The notes under the pieces: model-generated
The model's database searches: none
The model's input: the letters and a program-made list of their open reading frames with translations, nothing else
What the model was told of the DNA's origin: nothing
DNA from: Rhexocercosporidium sp. MPI-PUGE-AT-0058
Taxonomy: Eukaryota; Ascomycota; Leotiomycetes; Helotiales
Direction of reading: 5' to 3'
Assembly: GCA_020746875.1 (NCBI GenBank)
Contig: JAGTJL010000018.1
Location: forward strand, 682,001-746,000
DNA length: 64,000 bases
In this document: positions 46,985 through 58,279 of the stretch, piece by piece
Layout: every line of letters begins with the position of its first letter
How positions within the stretch are numbered: position 1 is the first letter of the stretch
Made by a program: the position numbers and the translations under genes

Positions 46985-47090
46985 TGAAGTGAAGTAAAGC
47001 AAGGTAAAGTAAAGCAAAGTAAAATAAGATAAGGTAAGGTAAAGTCAGGTGAGGTATAATAAGGCAAGGTAGAGTAAGATGAAGTATTGC
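46985..47090. repeat. Degenerate GTAAA/GGTAA-type simple repeat
   Basis: About 105 bp of imperfect 5-bp periodic sequence (agtaaagcaaagtaaaataa and similar) lie downstream of the 357-aa gene. Confidence 0.8.
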
Positions 47091-47294
47091 ACTTCCCTAT
47101 TCGGAGTCGCCTGGCCCATATCCAGCCTTCGTGCTTTCTGCAATGGGAAATTACCACAATCTAGATAGACCGTTGCCTTGTGCGAGTCTATCGAGCTCTT
47201 TCCTTAACGGGAGACGAATGCCCTCTCCTAATTCTTATGACTTAAGTACCCTCTCCTCCCCTTGATTTTTCTCTTCTTCTTCTTCTCTTCTTCA

Positions 47295-47408
47295 ATTCAA
47301 CTCAACTCAACTCAACTCAACCCACCTCACCTCACCTCACCTCACCTCACCTTACCTTGCCTTACCTCACTTCACCTCACTTCACCTCACTTCACCTCAC
47401 TTCTCCTC
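47295..47408. repeat. CTCAA/CTCAC pentanucleotide repeat
   Basis: About 110 bp of pyrimidine-rich 5-bp repeats (ctcaactcaactcaac, then cctcacctcacctcacc) sit directly upstream of an ATG at 47422. It could be part of a promoter or 5' leader. The repeat is not translated with confidence. Confidence 0.8.
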
Positions 47409-47421
47409 TCTTTTCCTCACC

Positions 47422-48267
47422 ATGCCTCCTTACGACCTCTTTTCCCAGATCCTCACTAACGTAGCAGAATGCCTAGCCATTCTATACATCCTCCTCCATA
47501 TCATTGCAGCAATCTTCAATGATACTATGTGGGCTGCAAAGCTCCAAGGTAGGCGCCTCCCCCCCTCCGGGGAGCGTTAACGTGGTGTAGGGCCTGGGGG
47601 ATCTCAATGATCCTCCGGGGCAGCCGATGATGGGTAACTACCCTAGGCTGCGGCTGGCAAAGTCGAACTCCCACCTGTACGTGGTGCTGGCTACGAACCT
47701 TCAGCTCATTGAGATGTCTGGAGAGCCGAGGGAGTCGCCGTTGTCTCTTTCGAAAGTGCACTTGGTGAGTCCCTCCCCCATACCCCTTTCTCAAGGTGCA
47801 GATGCTGACTGCTAACCTCACTGCCTCCCAATCGATACTCCTTCATCACCTCACCGCCGACACTGACTGCTATGTTCCGCCTCATCACGTCGCTGCTGGC
47901 AAGGTGCCGGCCGTATGCCTTGCGCCACGACCTCAACACCGTGTTCCCGGAAACAAGATGACTGCTCTGCTTCACATATCAGCATCTGGTGATGAAAACT
48001 CTATCCTATGGTCAGTGGAAACCCTTCCTACCTTTACCTTACTTCGAAGAGACCCATACTGACTCCATGGTGTTACAGTACTACTACAGCGTATCGGATG
48101 GCAACTTAGCACCGAGCTTGGGCCTCGATCAGAACATATGTGGGGGAGCATACTGGGCTCTGAAGTGTGGTGGAATCTGGGGGTCGGGCTTCTCATCTTT
48201 CTCTGCTGCTGCCCTACCTCAGCAATACAAATCAAAAACTTTCCGATCCATAGTTGCGTTGCCGTGA
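47422..48267 (+). CDS. Possible multi-exon gene of unknown function
   Basis: An ATG at 47422 opens a short frame of about 50 codons with a hydrophobic, possibly membrane-spanning stretch (CLAILYILLHIIAAIF). Open, coding-like stretches follow in shifting frames: PMMGNYPRLRLAKSNSHLYV near 47626-47685, ADTDCYVPPHHVAAGKVPAV near 47855-47915, and YYYSVSDGNLAPSLGLDQN near 48079-48135. GT/AG sites lie between them, but no splice set that I tried keeps the frame throughout. This may be an unresolved gene, a degraded one, or chance. No homologous family is recognised. Confidence 0.3.
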
Positions 48268-49382
48268 CATCCTTTCCAATGACTATTCACTTGACAACCC
48301 TGGCTCTGATGGCCTTGGTGACATTGTATCTACCAGTAGACAAGTAGGGTTTGAACAGAAGAATAAGTAGACTCCCACCAACTTTGCGTTCGGTATCTCT
48401 AGTTTTTCCCACCTCCCTCAAACACAACTTACTATTGTAAATACAACAGGCAACACTTTTCAAAGTCGATGACCAAGACAACCACATGCCTCCACCCGCG
48501 TTATCTTAGGATTAGCAGCTGAGGTACGTCTAGAAATCGAAAAGCTTCTCTTGAAAATCACCACAGCCTTAGCTGAACCCCTCTCCAGATTCAATAACAA
48601 GAACGGCATCCTTTCAGGAGAGCAGTTGCGAAGATCACTGCCAGAGCGGCCAGAGGAACGGCTGTAAATCTACCAGACCCTTGCAGCATCAGTCTCTTTT
48701 GCCTTCATGGAGCCGCCTTTTCTCTGGAGATTTATTTACCTCAATACGCCAACGCTACTAACCTCGGTGGCTGTCAACTACTACACCTCAAAACCATCCC
48801 GAACTCCCCAGCCTTCGGGGAACCGCCCTTCAATGCTCCAGAGGTGGAAATGTGATGGATTTGCGAAAGGATATAATATGGAAGTGGAAAGGAGGTGTCA
48901 ATCAAGAGCTCTTAGGCCTGGAACTCCAACGGCACATGGTTGAGGTAGACTGCTTCTTTCCGAGGTGTATTTGTTGCTAAGACTGGGGAAGGCCAGGGGT
49001 GCTTACCTGGGTCCCAGGGGGCATTTGAAGTTTTCTAGTACCACTTTCTCTTATTAGATTTAGGTGTCCCAAGATGGGAACGTTTTCCCAAAGCAAAAAT
49101 CTTGTGGTGATCAGGGTTGCAGCTTTGCAGGGAGTTGAGCCTCGATGATGCGTCCTTCCTCCGACCAAGATTCCGTCAATTGATTTACAAGTCTAGCCAA
49201 TCACTATGCTAAGCTCGTCAGTTTAAGTGCCTATCCCTCCAATACATGCAAATCGGGCAAAGGCATAGCAATTCACCAATTAGATAAAAACAGCACCTTA
49301 ACCACCGTCCCCACCCCGACCAAGTCGAACTCCGAAAATTGGAATATGGGGGGAGGAGTGGATGTTAATCGAATTGTTCGCT
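48268..49382. other. Region without a supported gene
   Basis: Ordinary composition, with short overlapping frames on both strands (such as a 78-codon frame at 48707-48943) that lack recognisable motifs. The remains of a gene with introns are possible near 48490-48670, but no consistent model was found. Confidence 0.4.
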
Positions 49383-50996
49383 ATGAGTACCTTCACCAGT
49401 AAGGCAGGGCTATCGGAGCTGAAGAGAGAGCACGAACTCATCTCGGACGAGGAAGAGGATCGGATAGGGCGGATTTTAGTAGCAGAAGTCCGTTCCGCTC
49501 TTAACGAGGGAAGAAATGTTAATATAAATCAATTCTAAACTTATAGATTTCTAGAGCGTTAATGCTATTATTATTATTACGTTTTATTATTATTGTTTAA
49601 AGCGCGAATTCCTGTCTGTTACTTATACGTGGACGACCCTAAAGACAAGGAAGCTATTAAGGCTTTACTAGCCGCGCAACCTAAGATCCCCGAGATTAAC
49701 GAGCACCGTTGTCAATTGCGTAAGGTACGAGCCCGGCAGCTTTTAAGACGCTAGACGGAAACAACTCAGTACCTAATTATATAAGAGGAATATTTAAATA
49801 GATCGGATTCTTAATTTAATAAAAATGACGTACGAATATTAATAATATAACTGCCTTGCGAACTATTCTCTTAAAACTTAGTTTTATAAATAGAAATAGA
49901 TATTTTCTACGTTTACGATATACGCTTTAGCTTATATAAAGGCAGAAAAGTTTTCGAGTATCTTGTCGATGCGTTTAATCTCGATCGCACTTAAATTACT
50001 AAAAATCAATTAAGAATCTCACTTAGTCTTATATTAGTCGCTGAGCCTAAAAGTAATTAGTTATCTTATAAGCGCCTCGTTTTAGAAATCTTAAGAAATA
50101 AATTATTAATAAAATACATCTTAAACAGCGCCTTCTTCTTATCCCTTGAGCTAAATATAATCTGAGGTTTATTTTAGGCATTCAGCAACTCCAATTAGTA
50201 ACGAGCACCGCCACGTATCGCGAGCCTCTCGAGGCTCCTCTAGGCCAGCAGACCCGGCGCTGGCCGAGCCTACGACTCGGAAGCGAAGGCACTAAGACAC
50301 GCATATAAAGATTAATAGCGAAACCTATTAATTTATAAATATTAATAATAATTACAACGCATATAATACTAATAATAAGGACCTAAGACCTGCAAAGCGA
50401 CAGAAGCGACGCGCGGCGACTATTACAACTCCAATCACCTGCCGTAAATATACCTTAAAGCTTTACCTCGGATTGCCTGGCCCTTTTATAGCGCTGTTAA
50501 TTATTATACTTAAGATTGACGACGCGTAGTCTTAAGTTAATAACGGATATCCAGCGACCTTAATCGATAATAGCTACTATTATGCCTTATAAACTTCTCG
50601 GAGCTTATCTACGGCATTAAAAGCGGTACTAATTGCTAAGGGCTAGGAGTAGCCCTTTTAAGGCTTTTTTAAACGCATTAAGATTAGGGATAATATAACG
50701 TATAATCTTAAGTTAAAACTGCTATCGATTTCTAAATATTTTCACTTATCGATTGATCTTATATTAATAGATATTAATTACGACGCTACTTTACGTTTTA
50801 AGATACATTAAGCATCGTTAAAATCCAAAGAAGAGCAAGGTTCTATAAATAAAAGAAGAGGATATAAAGCTGCTCTAGATATGAAACGAGGGCTGTTCGT
50901 GGGAATATATTTCTGCTGCCCTCCCTAGTTGGAGTGTGGGCATAAGACTAGGTGATGATTTGTGGGTTACAGACCACCATGGGCTTTATGCGTGAA
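49383..50996 (+). pseudogene. RIP-damaged gene with Myb/SANT-like C-terminus
   Basis: The plus strand from ATG 49383 starts with an undamaged stretch (MSTFTSKAGLSELKREHELI, then DEEEDRIGRILVAEVRSAL). It becomes AT-rich with stops but stays readable. The middle has VDDPKDKEAIKALLAAQPK near 49630-49690, and a basic segment reads LRPAKRQKRRAATITTPI near 50383-50436. Near the end, KEEDIKLL and NEGCSWEYISAALPSWSVG (about 50850-50945) look like a Myb/SANT-type DNA-binding helix region, with Trp in the GCSWE motif. The frame closes at 50994-50996. Frame changes indicate introns or indels. It resembles a repeat-associated fungal gene family, but that rests on memory of the pattern only. Its AT-rich core suggests that it was duplicated and hit by RIP. 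Confidence 0.5.
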
Positions 50997-51907
50997 TGGA
51001 GGTCGTTCGGGGATGGGGGGTTATCATGGGATCCGTAAACTAATGAGGGAGCTGATTTCGGTCAATTTGAATGCGTCTTATCGTGCATAGATAGACTCTT
51101 TGTACCCTACGGACAGAGTAACATAATTCAACTCGTTAGATTCCAACCTCCTTCCCCTTCCCCTATCCAATCCCGTACAATTTCTCGCCTCCAGCAGGCG
51201 TAAGGCTCCTTTATCAAGTCTTAAGATGAAAGGGTCCTGAGATGTCTTGGTCATCGGAAACTATACAGTATCCTGTCCGACTTTCAATCTAAGCTACCTT
51301 TAACGAAGCATTAAGAATGCCTTCTTCAACGAGCTGCAAACAGTATACGCTGCGTGCTGGGGGAGGCATGTTATTGGCTCCGACGACGACGACGACGATG
51401 ATGATGCCGTAGAGGGAGGCAATGAGAAGGGTGAGCCGGGGGAAAGATTTCTGCATAAGTAGAGAAGGAGTGAGGGTGCATGTTTTGATAGATAGATAGG
51501 TATGGCTTTGCCCATGCGAACGGGCGCAGGTTTTGGACAATAAGCAAAACACATTTTCTGGCGTTACTAGGACGGTGCATTTGAATATTGAGCTTTAATC
51601 AACATGTTCGTTCTGACAGTACTGAGACTTTCATGAATAACCTTGGTGAACTGCCCTTGCTTGACGGACTGTATTTTACTCCAGTCAGTTGCCTGACTAT
51701 GAACCTCGCCTCGCTTATTAACCATTATACCTCATACATGACCAATTCCACCTCGCTGCCAGAACCACGGCTTTCCCTCCCCTCTTTCCAATTGTATATA
51801 GACGAACAGATCATAACGAGGAGAACAAATCACTTACCAATGCTGTAACCGCAGTTGACCTACTACGCCAACTAGAACCGCTCGAGAAGAGCAAAATACA
51901 GCAATGT
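50997..51907. other. Region without a supported gene
   Basis: Mostly ordinary composition. A trinucleotide run (gacgacgacgacgacgatgatgatg) lies near 51381-51405 and explains the low-complexity Ser/Arg-rich minus-strand frames there. A plus-strand frame of 86 codons at 51588-51848 has no recognisable domain and is not called. Confidence 0.4.
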
Positions 51908-52180
51908 TTAATTCGGAGCGATTAGAGACGAGATCAGAGGGAGTGGAAAGACGACATACTCGGACTGAAGGCAACAAACTTGGGAGGAATAGTTTCTTAG
52001 ATCACACTCCTGCGAGATAGCTTTAGACAGCGCGGCAACTGACTGGAATCTACCGTGCCAACAATCATCAATAATAGAGTCCAACACGGAGTCACTATCG
52101 AGTTTGGGAAATATTATTTGTTGTAATCGCTCGACCTCGCCCATTCCCTGCATCAAAGACTTCGGTGGGGGCCGACTGCA
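51908..52180 (-). pseudogene. Kinase-like gene fragment, C-terminal end only
   Basis: The minus strand reads GMGEVERLQQIIFPKLDSDS, then SIIDDCWHGRFQSVAALSKA. This corresponds to the end of fungal kinase-like proteins and parallels the end of the intact gene at 1655-2536 (NDDEVDDKYAREEFPPL, WNCWAEAYATVQEVANDL). The catalytic part is not recognisable upstream (52180-52450), so this is a truncated relic. Confidence 0.45.
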
Positions 52181-52506
52181 AATAATCGAGTCGGCCCTTC
52201 CTGCGCGTCAACGGAAAGCCATCATTCAAATTGGGATGCCTAGAGAATCTCCGATATGACACGCACGCGACGAGCATTCAATTCGTGGGTATCGATGGGT
52301 TATGCATTTCCCGTATCAACTCTCAACAAGTATTGGTAGTTCCCGTGCTTCTCGAGGTATGGACAGAAGGTAATGAGGGCCTGTGACTCACGCAAAAAAC
52401 TGTATTACGTTACTGCAACGGGAAGGGCTGCGGTAGTAGATTCTAATCAAATTTCAATGCTTATATAACTACTTGCATATGAGCCTAATGCTACCTTCTT
52501 TCGGGG

Positions 52507-53830
52507 TCATTCTTGTCGAAGAACTTGAGTGGCGATCAGCCGATGTTTTGGGTTTGATGACCATGAAGTCATTGAAACGCCGGTGAGGACCGCACTGCAC
52601 GACGCCCTGTCGGTGGAGTAGAGATGCTTCCGTTTCCGATTAGGCGATATCTCCTGAAGTATCGGCACCTGCTTCAAGATCTCTAAACGTTCAAAGTCCA
52701 CCAGCATCACCTTTCTACCCTCAGGATTCCACAGTACATTCGGCGGCCGCACGTCCCCATGCTCCACTCCGTGATTCCGCAGCTTTGCAACTGCACGGGT
52801 TGTTTCTTCGACTATATCATATCCTAAGTTCGAGACCAAATCCTTCCGTGCCTGCTTACCTGCCTATGACATGAGTAGTATATGAACTATTCAAACCCCA
52901 ACGTTAAGAAAGTAAGGACGCATGAGAGAGATATTCCCGAGGTAGATTGGTATAAGCTTTCCTTGAACTTCGTCCAGGTATTAGTAAACCAAACCTTCGT
53001 GCTTTAACTTTGCTTTGAATGCTATTATAATCTCTTTGGCAACGAAAGTATATTCATACGATTCTAAAGTTAATTTGAATAGAGTATCACCGGCGCCTTG
53101 CTTTCGGAGTAGTTCATATCCATTATCGGGGTCTTAAGTAAGTTAACGTAACATAAGTTTCGTAAGAGACTTCCGCCCTAAAGCATATTTGTTGCTGGTC
53201 CTATAACCCCAATGTGCGTTAACATTCGGGCAAGCATTGTCTAAGTGATGCCCTTGTACAAGCCCTAATAAGCAAGCTTGTGTGCAATATTGTTAGTAAT
53301 AGACATCGCTTTCTTTAGCCGCTTATAATATTTTAGCGAAACTCATGTGTTTAGTACTAGACTGGTGCGTACGAGCCTTTAGCTTGCTTAGCGTTTCGAA
53401 GACTGAGGTCTTATCTGATAAGCTAGACGGATTATATGGGTCTTTATGCTTAATTATATCTGCAAAGCCACAACTATTCTTTGCCTTCCGTGATTTCCTG
53501 GGCCTTAAATTAATAGGTAACCGCTTGAAAGGATGGATTCGTATATGAAATACTAAGGACGGAGGAATCCAAGTCTTCTCTTCAACAGGTATTTATCGTA
53601 AGATTGCTTCGTGATCGATCTCGGCCCTGTATATTGTCTCTAGCGTGTGATTTCGCCATTTTTGGCTGCGAGGTTTCGAGTCCAGGGCCATTAAGCAGAA
53701 GGTTAAAATCTAGCTTATTGCGATGCAAGAAATCAAGATATTAATATCGCTTTGCGCTTCGGCTTCGATGTTAAGTTTTGCGAAGTGGTAATAAAGCGTA
53801 TATAGCTTATCCTCCTTAACCTAGAAAGAA
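52507..53830 (-). pseudogene. Kinase-like gene with HGDVRPPN motif, broken
   Basis: The minus strand carries a long degraded frame. From the N-terminal side: EEKTWIPPSLVFHIRIHPFK (about 53590-53520), QYCTQACLLGLVQGHHLDN (about 53290-53235), LGRKSLTKLML near 53170, then DPDNGYELLRKQGAGDTLFK (about 53130-53070) and TFVAKEIIIAF (a Lys likely equivalent to the ATP-anchoring Lys). The C-terminal 110 codons (52507-52839) are open and contain the catalytic-loop-like VEHGDVRPPNVLWNPEGRK and a metal-binding-like LVDFERL (DFE in place of DFG). A Cys region before the kinase part recalls a zinc-binding segment. Scattered stops fit RIP-type transitions. The 5' end adjoins the LTR of element F at 53838, which may have disrupted it. 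The protein family is fungal kinase-like; no substrate is known. Confidence 0.65.
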
Positions 53831-53837
53831 ACATTAG

Positions 53838-54207
53838 TGTTACGATCCAAGGATTATATACGTCTTGGCCCTAAGGCTCGGTAGTATATTTACACAAAGA
53901 AGCTAAGACGACGGCAAGACCACGAGGACTAAGGGTTACGTAGTAAATCCTTAAATCCTAAGAGCTTTTAAAATCTAAAGAGATCTAAAGGATCTAAGGA
54001 TTTAAGATTTAAGTAAAACGCAATTTTATATAAATAAACTAGTCTTTTAAATAATAAAGCTTTATGCTTAAATTTATATAATAGTTTAATTATTACTTAT
54101 AATATCTTAATTCTTATTAAGAACCGAACCACTTGTGATTTTACTTCTTAGCTAATACTAACCGACGAGGTTATACGTATTATACCCGCTAAACTAAGAA
54201 CGTTACA
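53838..54207 (+). repeat. 5' LTR of element F
   Basis: 370 bp with near-complementary ends TGTTACG and CGTTACA. The left part is only mildly RIP-mutated. It shares the terminal TGTTACG with element B's inferred LTR end but is otherwise different. Confidence 0.8.
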
Positions 54208-54289
54208 CTTTAAGCATCTTACTTAAAGTATTGCTGCATAATAGAATATCCGTTAAAGAAAAAAGAAGTAACATTAGGGCTAAGGAGCT

Positions 54290-55021
54290 TAGCCTCGTAA
54301 CTGCTTATAAACCAGAAGCGCCGAAAGTTGATATGCCCGACACTTATTATAAGTAACGTAATAAGCTTAAATGGTTTATTTTTTAATATAATATATATCT
54401 CGCCTTTAACGGAAATAGGTTTAATACCGAGTTTAAGAAAGTCCTATAGATCGCCTCTTTTTTAGAAAATACGGCCGCTTACTAGATTAAGCCATCGCTA
54501 AGCAACTACCTCTTAAATAATATAAACGGAAGCTACTTTATAATAATAGCCGAGACAAGCAAAGTTATCTTCCAAATAATCGCTGAGTTTATTATAATAA
54601 TTAAAAGAGTGTTTAAAGATCCTAACGAAACTAATTAAGCGGAAAAAATACATACTCGGTATATATTAACAGAGCTTTGTTTTCGAGTTTACCGCGGAGT
54701 TTAATCGCTATACTCTACGACTAAAGTAAACCGACGGAAAGCTGAGAGCTTAATACTATAAAAGCCTCAAGGATTATATTAAAGACGAGCTCTCCCGGAT
54801 ACCAAAAACGGCTACCTTAACGGTCTAATTAAAAACGCAATCGAAATTAATAACCGTATCTAGGAACGCTAACGCAAGCGGAAGGGTTACTTCGCTTTAT
54901 TTTAGTTTAAAAGACTTAGTTCTTTTAGACTTATAAGAAAAGGCAAGGAAGCTATTAGCTTAACTAAAACAAACGAAATTACTAAGACTTCATAAAGATA
55001 AACGAGGCTGAACGGAAAATA
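54290..55021 (+). pseudogene. Element F gag, RIP-broken
   Basis: Plus-strand text with stops: FNGNRFNTEFKKVL near 54410-54450, IASFLENTAAYIKPSLSNYL-type text near 54455-54510, KRVFKDPNETN near 54605, then LKDYIKDELSRIPKTATLTV near 54765-54825. This is the retrotrans-gag capsid pattern of Ty3/gypsy elements. The frame degrades before any zinc knuckle can be identified. Confidence 0.8.
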
Positions 55022-55204
55022 TGACGCTTACTTTATAACAGGCGGCAATTACGTATGACTGGCGACTTATATTCTATAGCGGGAATATGAAAATATTAAG
55101 TATCTCTTAAAATTTATAATTACGTAAGAAAGAAAGTATAAAAAGGAATAAGTTATATACAAAAGTAGGTTTTATAGAGTCTCGTCCAATCTCGGCAGCT
55201 ACCT
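55022..55204. repeat. 183-bp dispersed repeat, second copy at 17182-17363
   Basis: It matches 17182-17363 over nearly its whole length, with transitions and small indels, and ends at the same point (ctcggcagctacct). Whether it belongs to F or to another element is unclear. Confidence 0.75.
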
Positions 55205-55205
55205 A

Positions 55206-55937
55206 AATAGGAAGTGATTAGCCGAGGCTGGAAATAAGGCTCTAAGAGCTTTAAACCGTTATATTACCTTCCCCTCCGGAAAAAGCTCGTCTTCGAGCGT
55301 TAGTTTATTTCTTTATCTTTATTAAAGTTATTATAATCGTTTATATTGTTTTCTTATACTTTTAATTAATTAAGGAGCTTTACTAGCGGTCCTAGCTTAT
55401 TACGGTTATTCAAATAGAAATCCCTAATCTTATATAATATATATTTAAAGTTAAAAGCGTTGTATTATTATAAGTTAACGTCGTGATTACGTTAGGTTAT
55501 ACGATAGGAAAAGTTAGAATTCTACTTACGGCAGGCAAGCACTTCTTTTAATTCTTATTCCTCGTTACTTATGATATTAATTAATAAGAGTTTATCTTAA
55601 ACTTATCCCGGTAAAAAGTCGTTAAAGTCTTTACGTAGTTTACTTACTAGAAAGACGTTATAGACTTTTATACTCGCCAGTAATTCCAGGCGGTATAAGT
55701 TACTTATCTTTTTAAATACTTTAAATAATTTATTCGTTAATATATTTAATTTCTTAAACGGACGGAGTATTTTAAAGTAACGTATATCGAGCTATATAAA
55801 GCTTCTTTCGTCGAAGTCGATTGCGCAGCGGAAGCAATTATAAGACCGGGCTATTTTAGCTTAAGCTATAGTAAGGTATAACCGAGTTATATTTATATAT
55901 TACGAAGTCGCTTTATATAATCTATAGCTTACTAAGT
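55206..55937 (-). pseudogene. Fragment G: Ty3/gypsy integrase C-terminus and chromodomain
   Basis: Minus strand: SYNCFRCAIDFDERSFI near 55850-55800, YFKILRPFKKLNILTNKLFK near 55785-55725, YRLELLASIKVYNVFLVSKL near 55700-55640, then a chromodomain-like tail (VLACRK, SNFKYS-type text near 55440). This is the 3' end of a gypsy pol oriented opposite to F. D2 inserted within the integrase sequence at 55938, so the rest of G should lie beyond D2, outside the window. Confidence 0.78.
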
Positions 55938-56126
55938 TGTCGTACAGAAGTGAAGCAGGCTCTTAGTGGTTCAAGAGCTCTACGATTAACGTAAAGAGCA
56001 AGGGTTTAAAAGATTTATTAAAGTGAGCGTTACCCTTTATAAAAAAAGACTATAACCCGAGTATATATACACGTAAGTGCTTATAAAAGCATATATATAA
56101 TTAATAGACTACGCTAAGGCGCGATA
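55938..56126 (-). repeat. 3' LTR of D2
   Basis: A 189-bp LTR, homologous to the D1 LTRs, beginning tgtcgtacagaagtg and ending gcgata. Confidence 0.92.
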
Positions 56127-57349
56127 TACCCTTATAATAAGGCTCCGTTATATAAACAAGCCTTATTATTTAAAGGCGCATAAATAATTAAGAGATATAA
56201 TATAAGCTCCCTAAGTATATACATTAGTTCTTAGTAAAAGCATAGCGCTAAGTAGCAAATTAATACTTTTAAAATATTATAATAAATAAAAATATTAATA
56301 CGCGCTTTAAAAATATAATATACGAGGACTTTATATATTAATATAAGTAATTTATTAAGCAATTAATATTAATAATAAATGAAAATATAAACACGCATTT
56401 AAACTGCATATAATTAAATAAATAAAATCTAAATATATAGCTAAGCTATAATAATTAAGTAAATAAGATTTTAATTATTATGTCTAACGCGTGCAGATCG
56501 CAGGTTTTAAAAGTAAAGCTAAAGTAAGGTTTAATTTATAATTAAAACCTCGTGCCGTCCCGTTTAATTATTAAATTACTAAGTTATAATTAGTGAATTT
56601 AATCCTTTTAAAGTAATTATTATATATAACAAAAAGCCGCAACGGTATATGCCAGCTTCTTATTAACTCATATAATACGCCGCCTTTTAAGTTAATAGGT
56701 TTATTATTAATCTAAGCGTCCCGTACCGCAGTAACGCAATCATAATTACCTCTAGGGATATATATATATTAACCTTTATATTACCGCAATTAACCTTTAC
56801 TTAATATTAACGCACTTTATACTCGCGTGCTTACTTATTTATTTATTTCTTTCTTTTGTCTTTTAATTTTTTATCTCTTTTAATAAATTCTCCTTAATTA
56901 CTAGTTATGCCTCTTAAAGCTTTTAAAGCAACGACTACGCGTATTAATAATTAAATTATAACTCGTTAAATAAGTTCTTTTTTAATTTAATTTCTTAATT
57001 TTATTTTTAAATAATCTTAATACCGTTAAACTAATCGCTAATAATTATATTATAAGATTTTAAAGATAAGTTTAATAACCAAGAAGTATTTAATAATAAG
57101 CTTATTAATAAGCTTCCTAATAATCTTTTTCTTATTCATTTAGTCGTCAGAATAAATCCTAAAAATAATTAATAGTATTTTTCTTCGCGTAAAAATAAAA
57201 TTACGCTTATTAATAACTTTAATAATAAGTTAATTCTCCCTCGATCTTCTTATGCCAAGCTAAGCTCGTTATTTAAAAAGACTCCTATATATTCTTTTAA
57301 TACTCTACTACTACTAGTTATTTTAAGTAAAAGCGTTATTACATTAAAT

Positions 57350-58105
57350 AAAAATAGCTTTTAGTATACCCCCTCTACTTTGCGCGTTTTACGTCTTAGT
57401 TCGACTCCCTCTCTTGCCCCTTTTTTTACTTTTAAGACGCGCACTTATTCTTTATTAATTTTAAAAAAGCGCAAATCATCTCGCACTCCATTTAAGCCTC
57501 GCTTTCTTATTAAGCGCGCTCGAAGTATATATATATTATTTTAAAACTTACTTTTTATTAATAACTTATTTTATTTATACTAATTGAAATTTAAAAAAGG
57601 AGTTTACGAATCCTTATTTATTATATATTCGCGCTATTATTTATAATCGTAGTAATCGTAAATACTACTTCGCCAATACTTTCGTTACTAAAAGTTAATA
57701 CTATAATTATACCTCCGGTCATAAGTGTAATTCCGCTACGAAAGACGTACTTAAGTATAACAAAAGATTAATTATAATTATAGACTTTAATAATAAAAAG
57801 ATATAATAATTGCATCATAATTAATCGAGTATTTTATTAACCGATTCACAAAGTATTAAGAAGTATAAAACTACCTTAAAAGCCTTAATAAAAGACTTAG
57901 TAAATAATAAGAAGTTTAATAAAAACATAAAATTAAATCTTCTGGTATATTCCTAAAAGCTAAGTTTAAAGCGTAATAAAAAAAATAGCTTTAATAATAA
58001 TATTAATATTAATACAAGATCTTTAATAAAGTTTAATAATCTTATATAAGGTTTAAAGAAGTTCGTAAAAGTCTTAAAGATAATAATTACTCGCTAATTT
58101 AAGCT
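57350..58105 (+). pseudogene. Antisense Cys-containing ORF of D2
   Basis: Homologue of 25480-26235. The Cys segment reads NRKYYFANTF, then YYNYTSGHKCNSATKDVLKY (about 57665-57755). It keeps SGHKCNSA where D1 has a more mutated version, and loses a Cys that D1 keeps. That each copy preserves different residues supports a shared ancestral protein. The tandem repeat array follows at about 58105-58260. Confidence 0.6.
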
Positions 58106-58260
58106 TAAATAGATTCTTTTTACGCTTTTAATAAATTATTTATAAGCTTAAACTAAATTTAAACGGACTTTGCTTAAGCTCGGGCCGGATTTAAATAGTC
58201 TTTACTTAAGCTTAAGCTGGATTTAAGTGGACTTTGCTTAAGCTCGGGCTGGATTTCGCG
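58105..58260. repeat. Tandem repeat in D2 (as in D1)
   Basis: The same imperfect units as 26236-26390 (ttgcttaagctcgggccgg and variants). Confidence 0.72.
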
Positions 58261-58279
58261 TTTATATTTAGCGTTTTTA

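Larger units (their letters stand above)
53838..55021 (+). mobile_element. Element F: truncated Ty3/gypsy (LTR plus gag), plus strand
   Basis: A 370-bp LTR (53838-54207, TGTTACGATCC...GAACGTTACA) is followed by a Ty3-type gag on the plus strand, but no pol or second LTR follows. The sequence runs into the 183-bp dispersed repeat (55022-55204) and then into an oppositely oriented gypsy fragment, so F is a truncated relic. No target-site duplication can be checked because the 3' end is missing. Confidence 0.82.

Noticed and set aside
47262..47459. 65-codon ORF over the CTCAC repeat
   Set aside because: Its translation is low-complexity Ser/Thr/Leu/Pro text produced by the pentanucleotide repeat.
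48707..48943. 78-codon plus-strand ORF
   Set aside because: No domain or splice context, and other frames here are equally open.
51289..51580. Three overlapping minus-strand ORFs
   Set aside because: All three read through the same trinucleotide run in different frames, so low complexity explains them.
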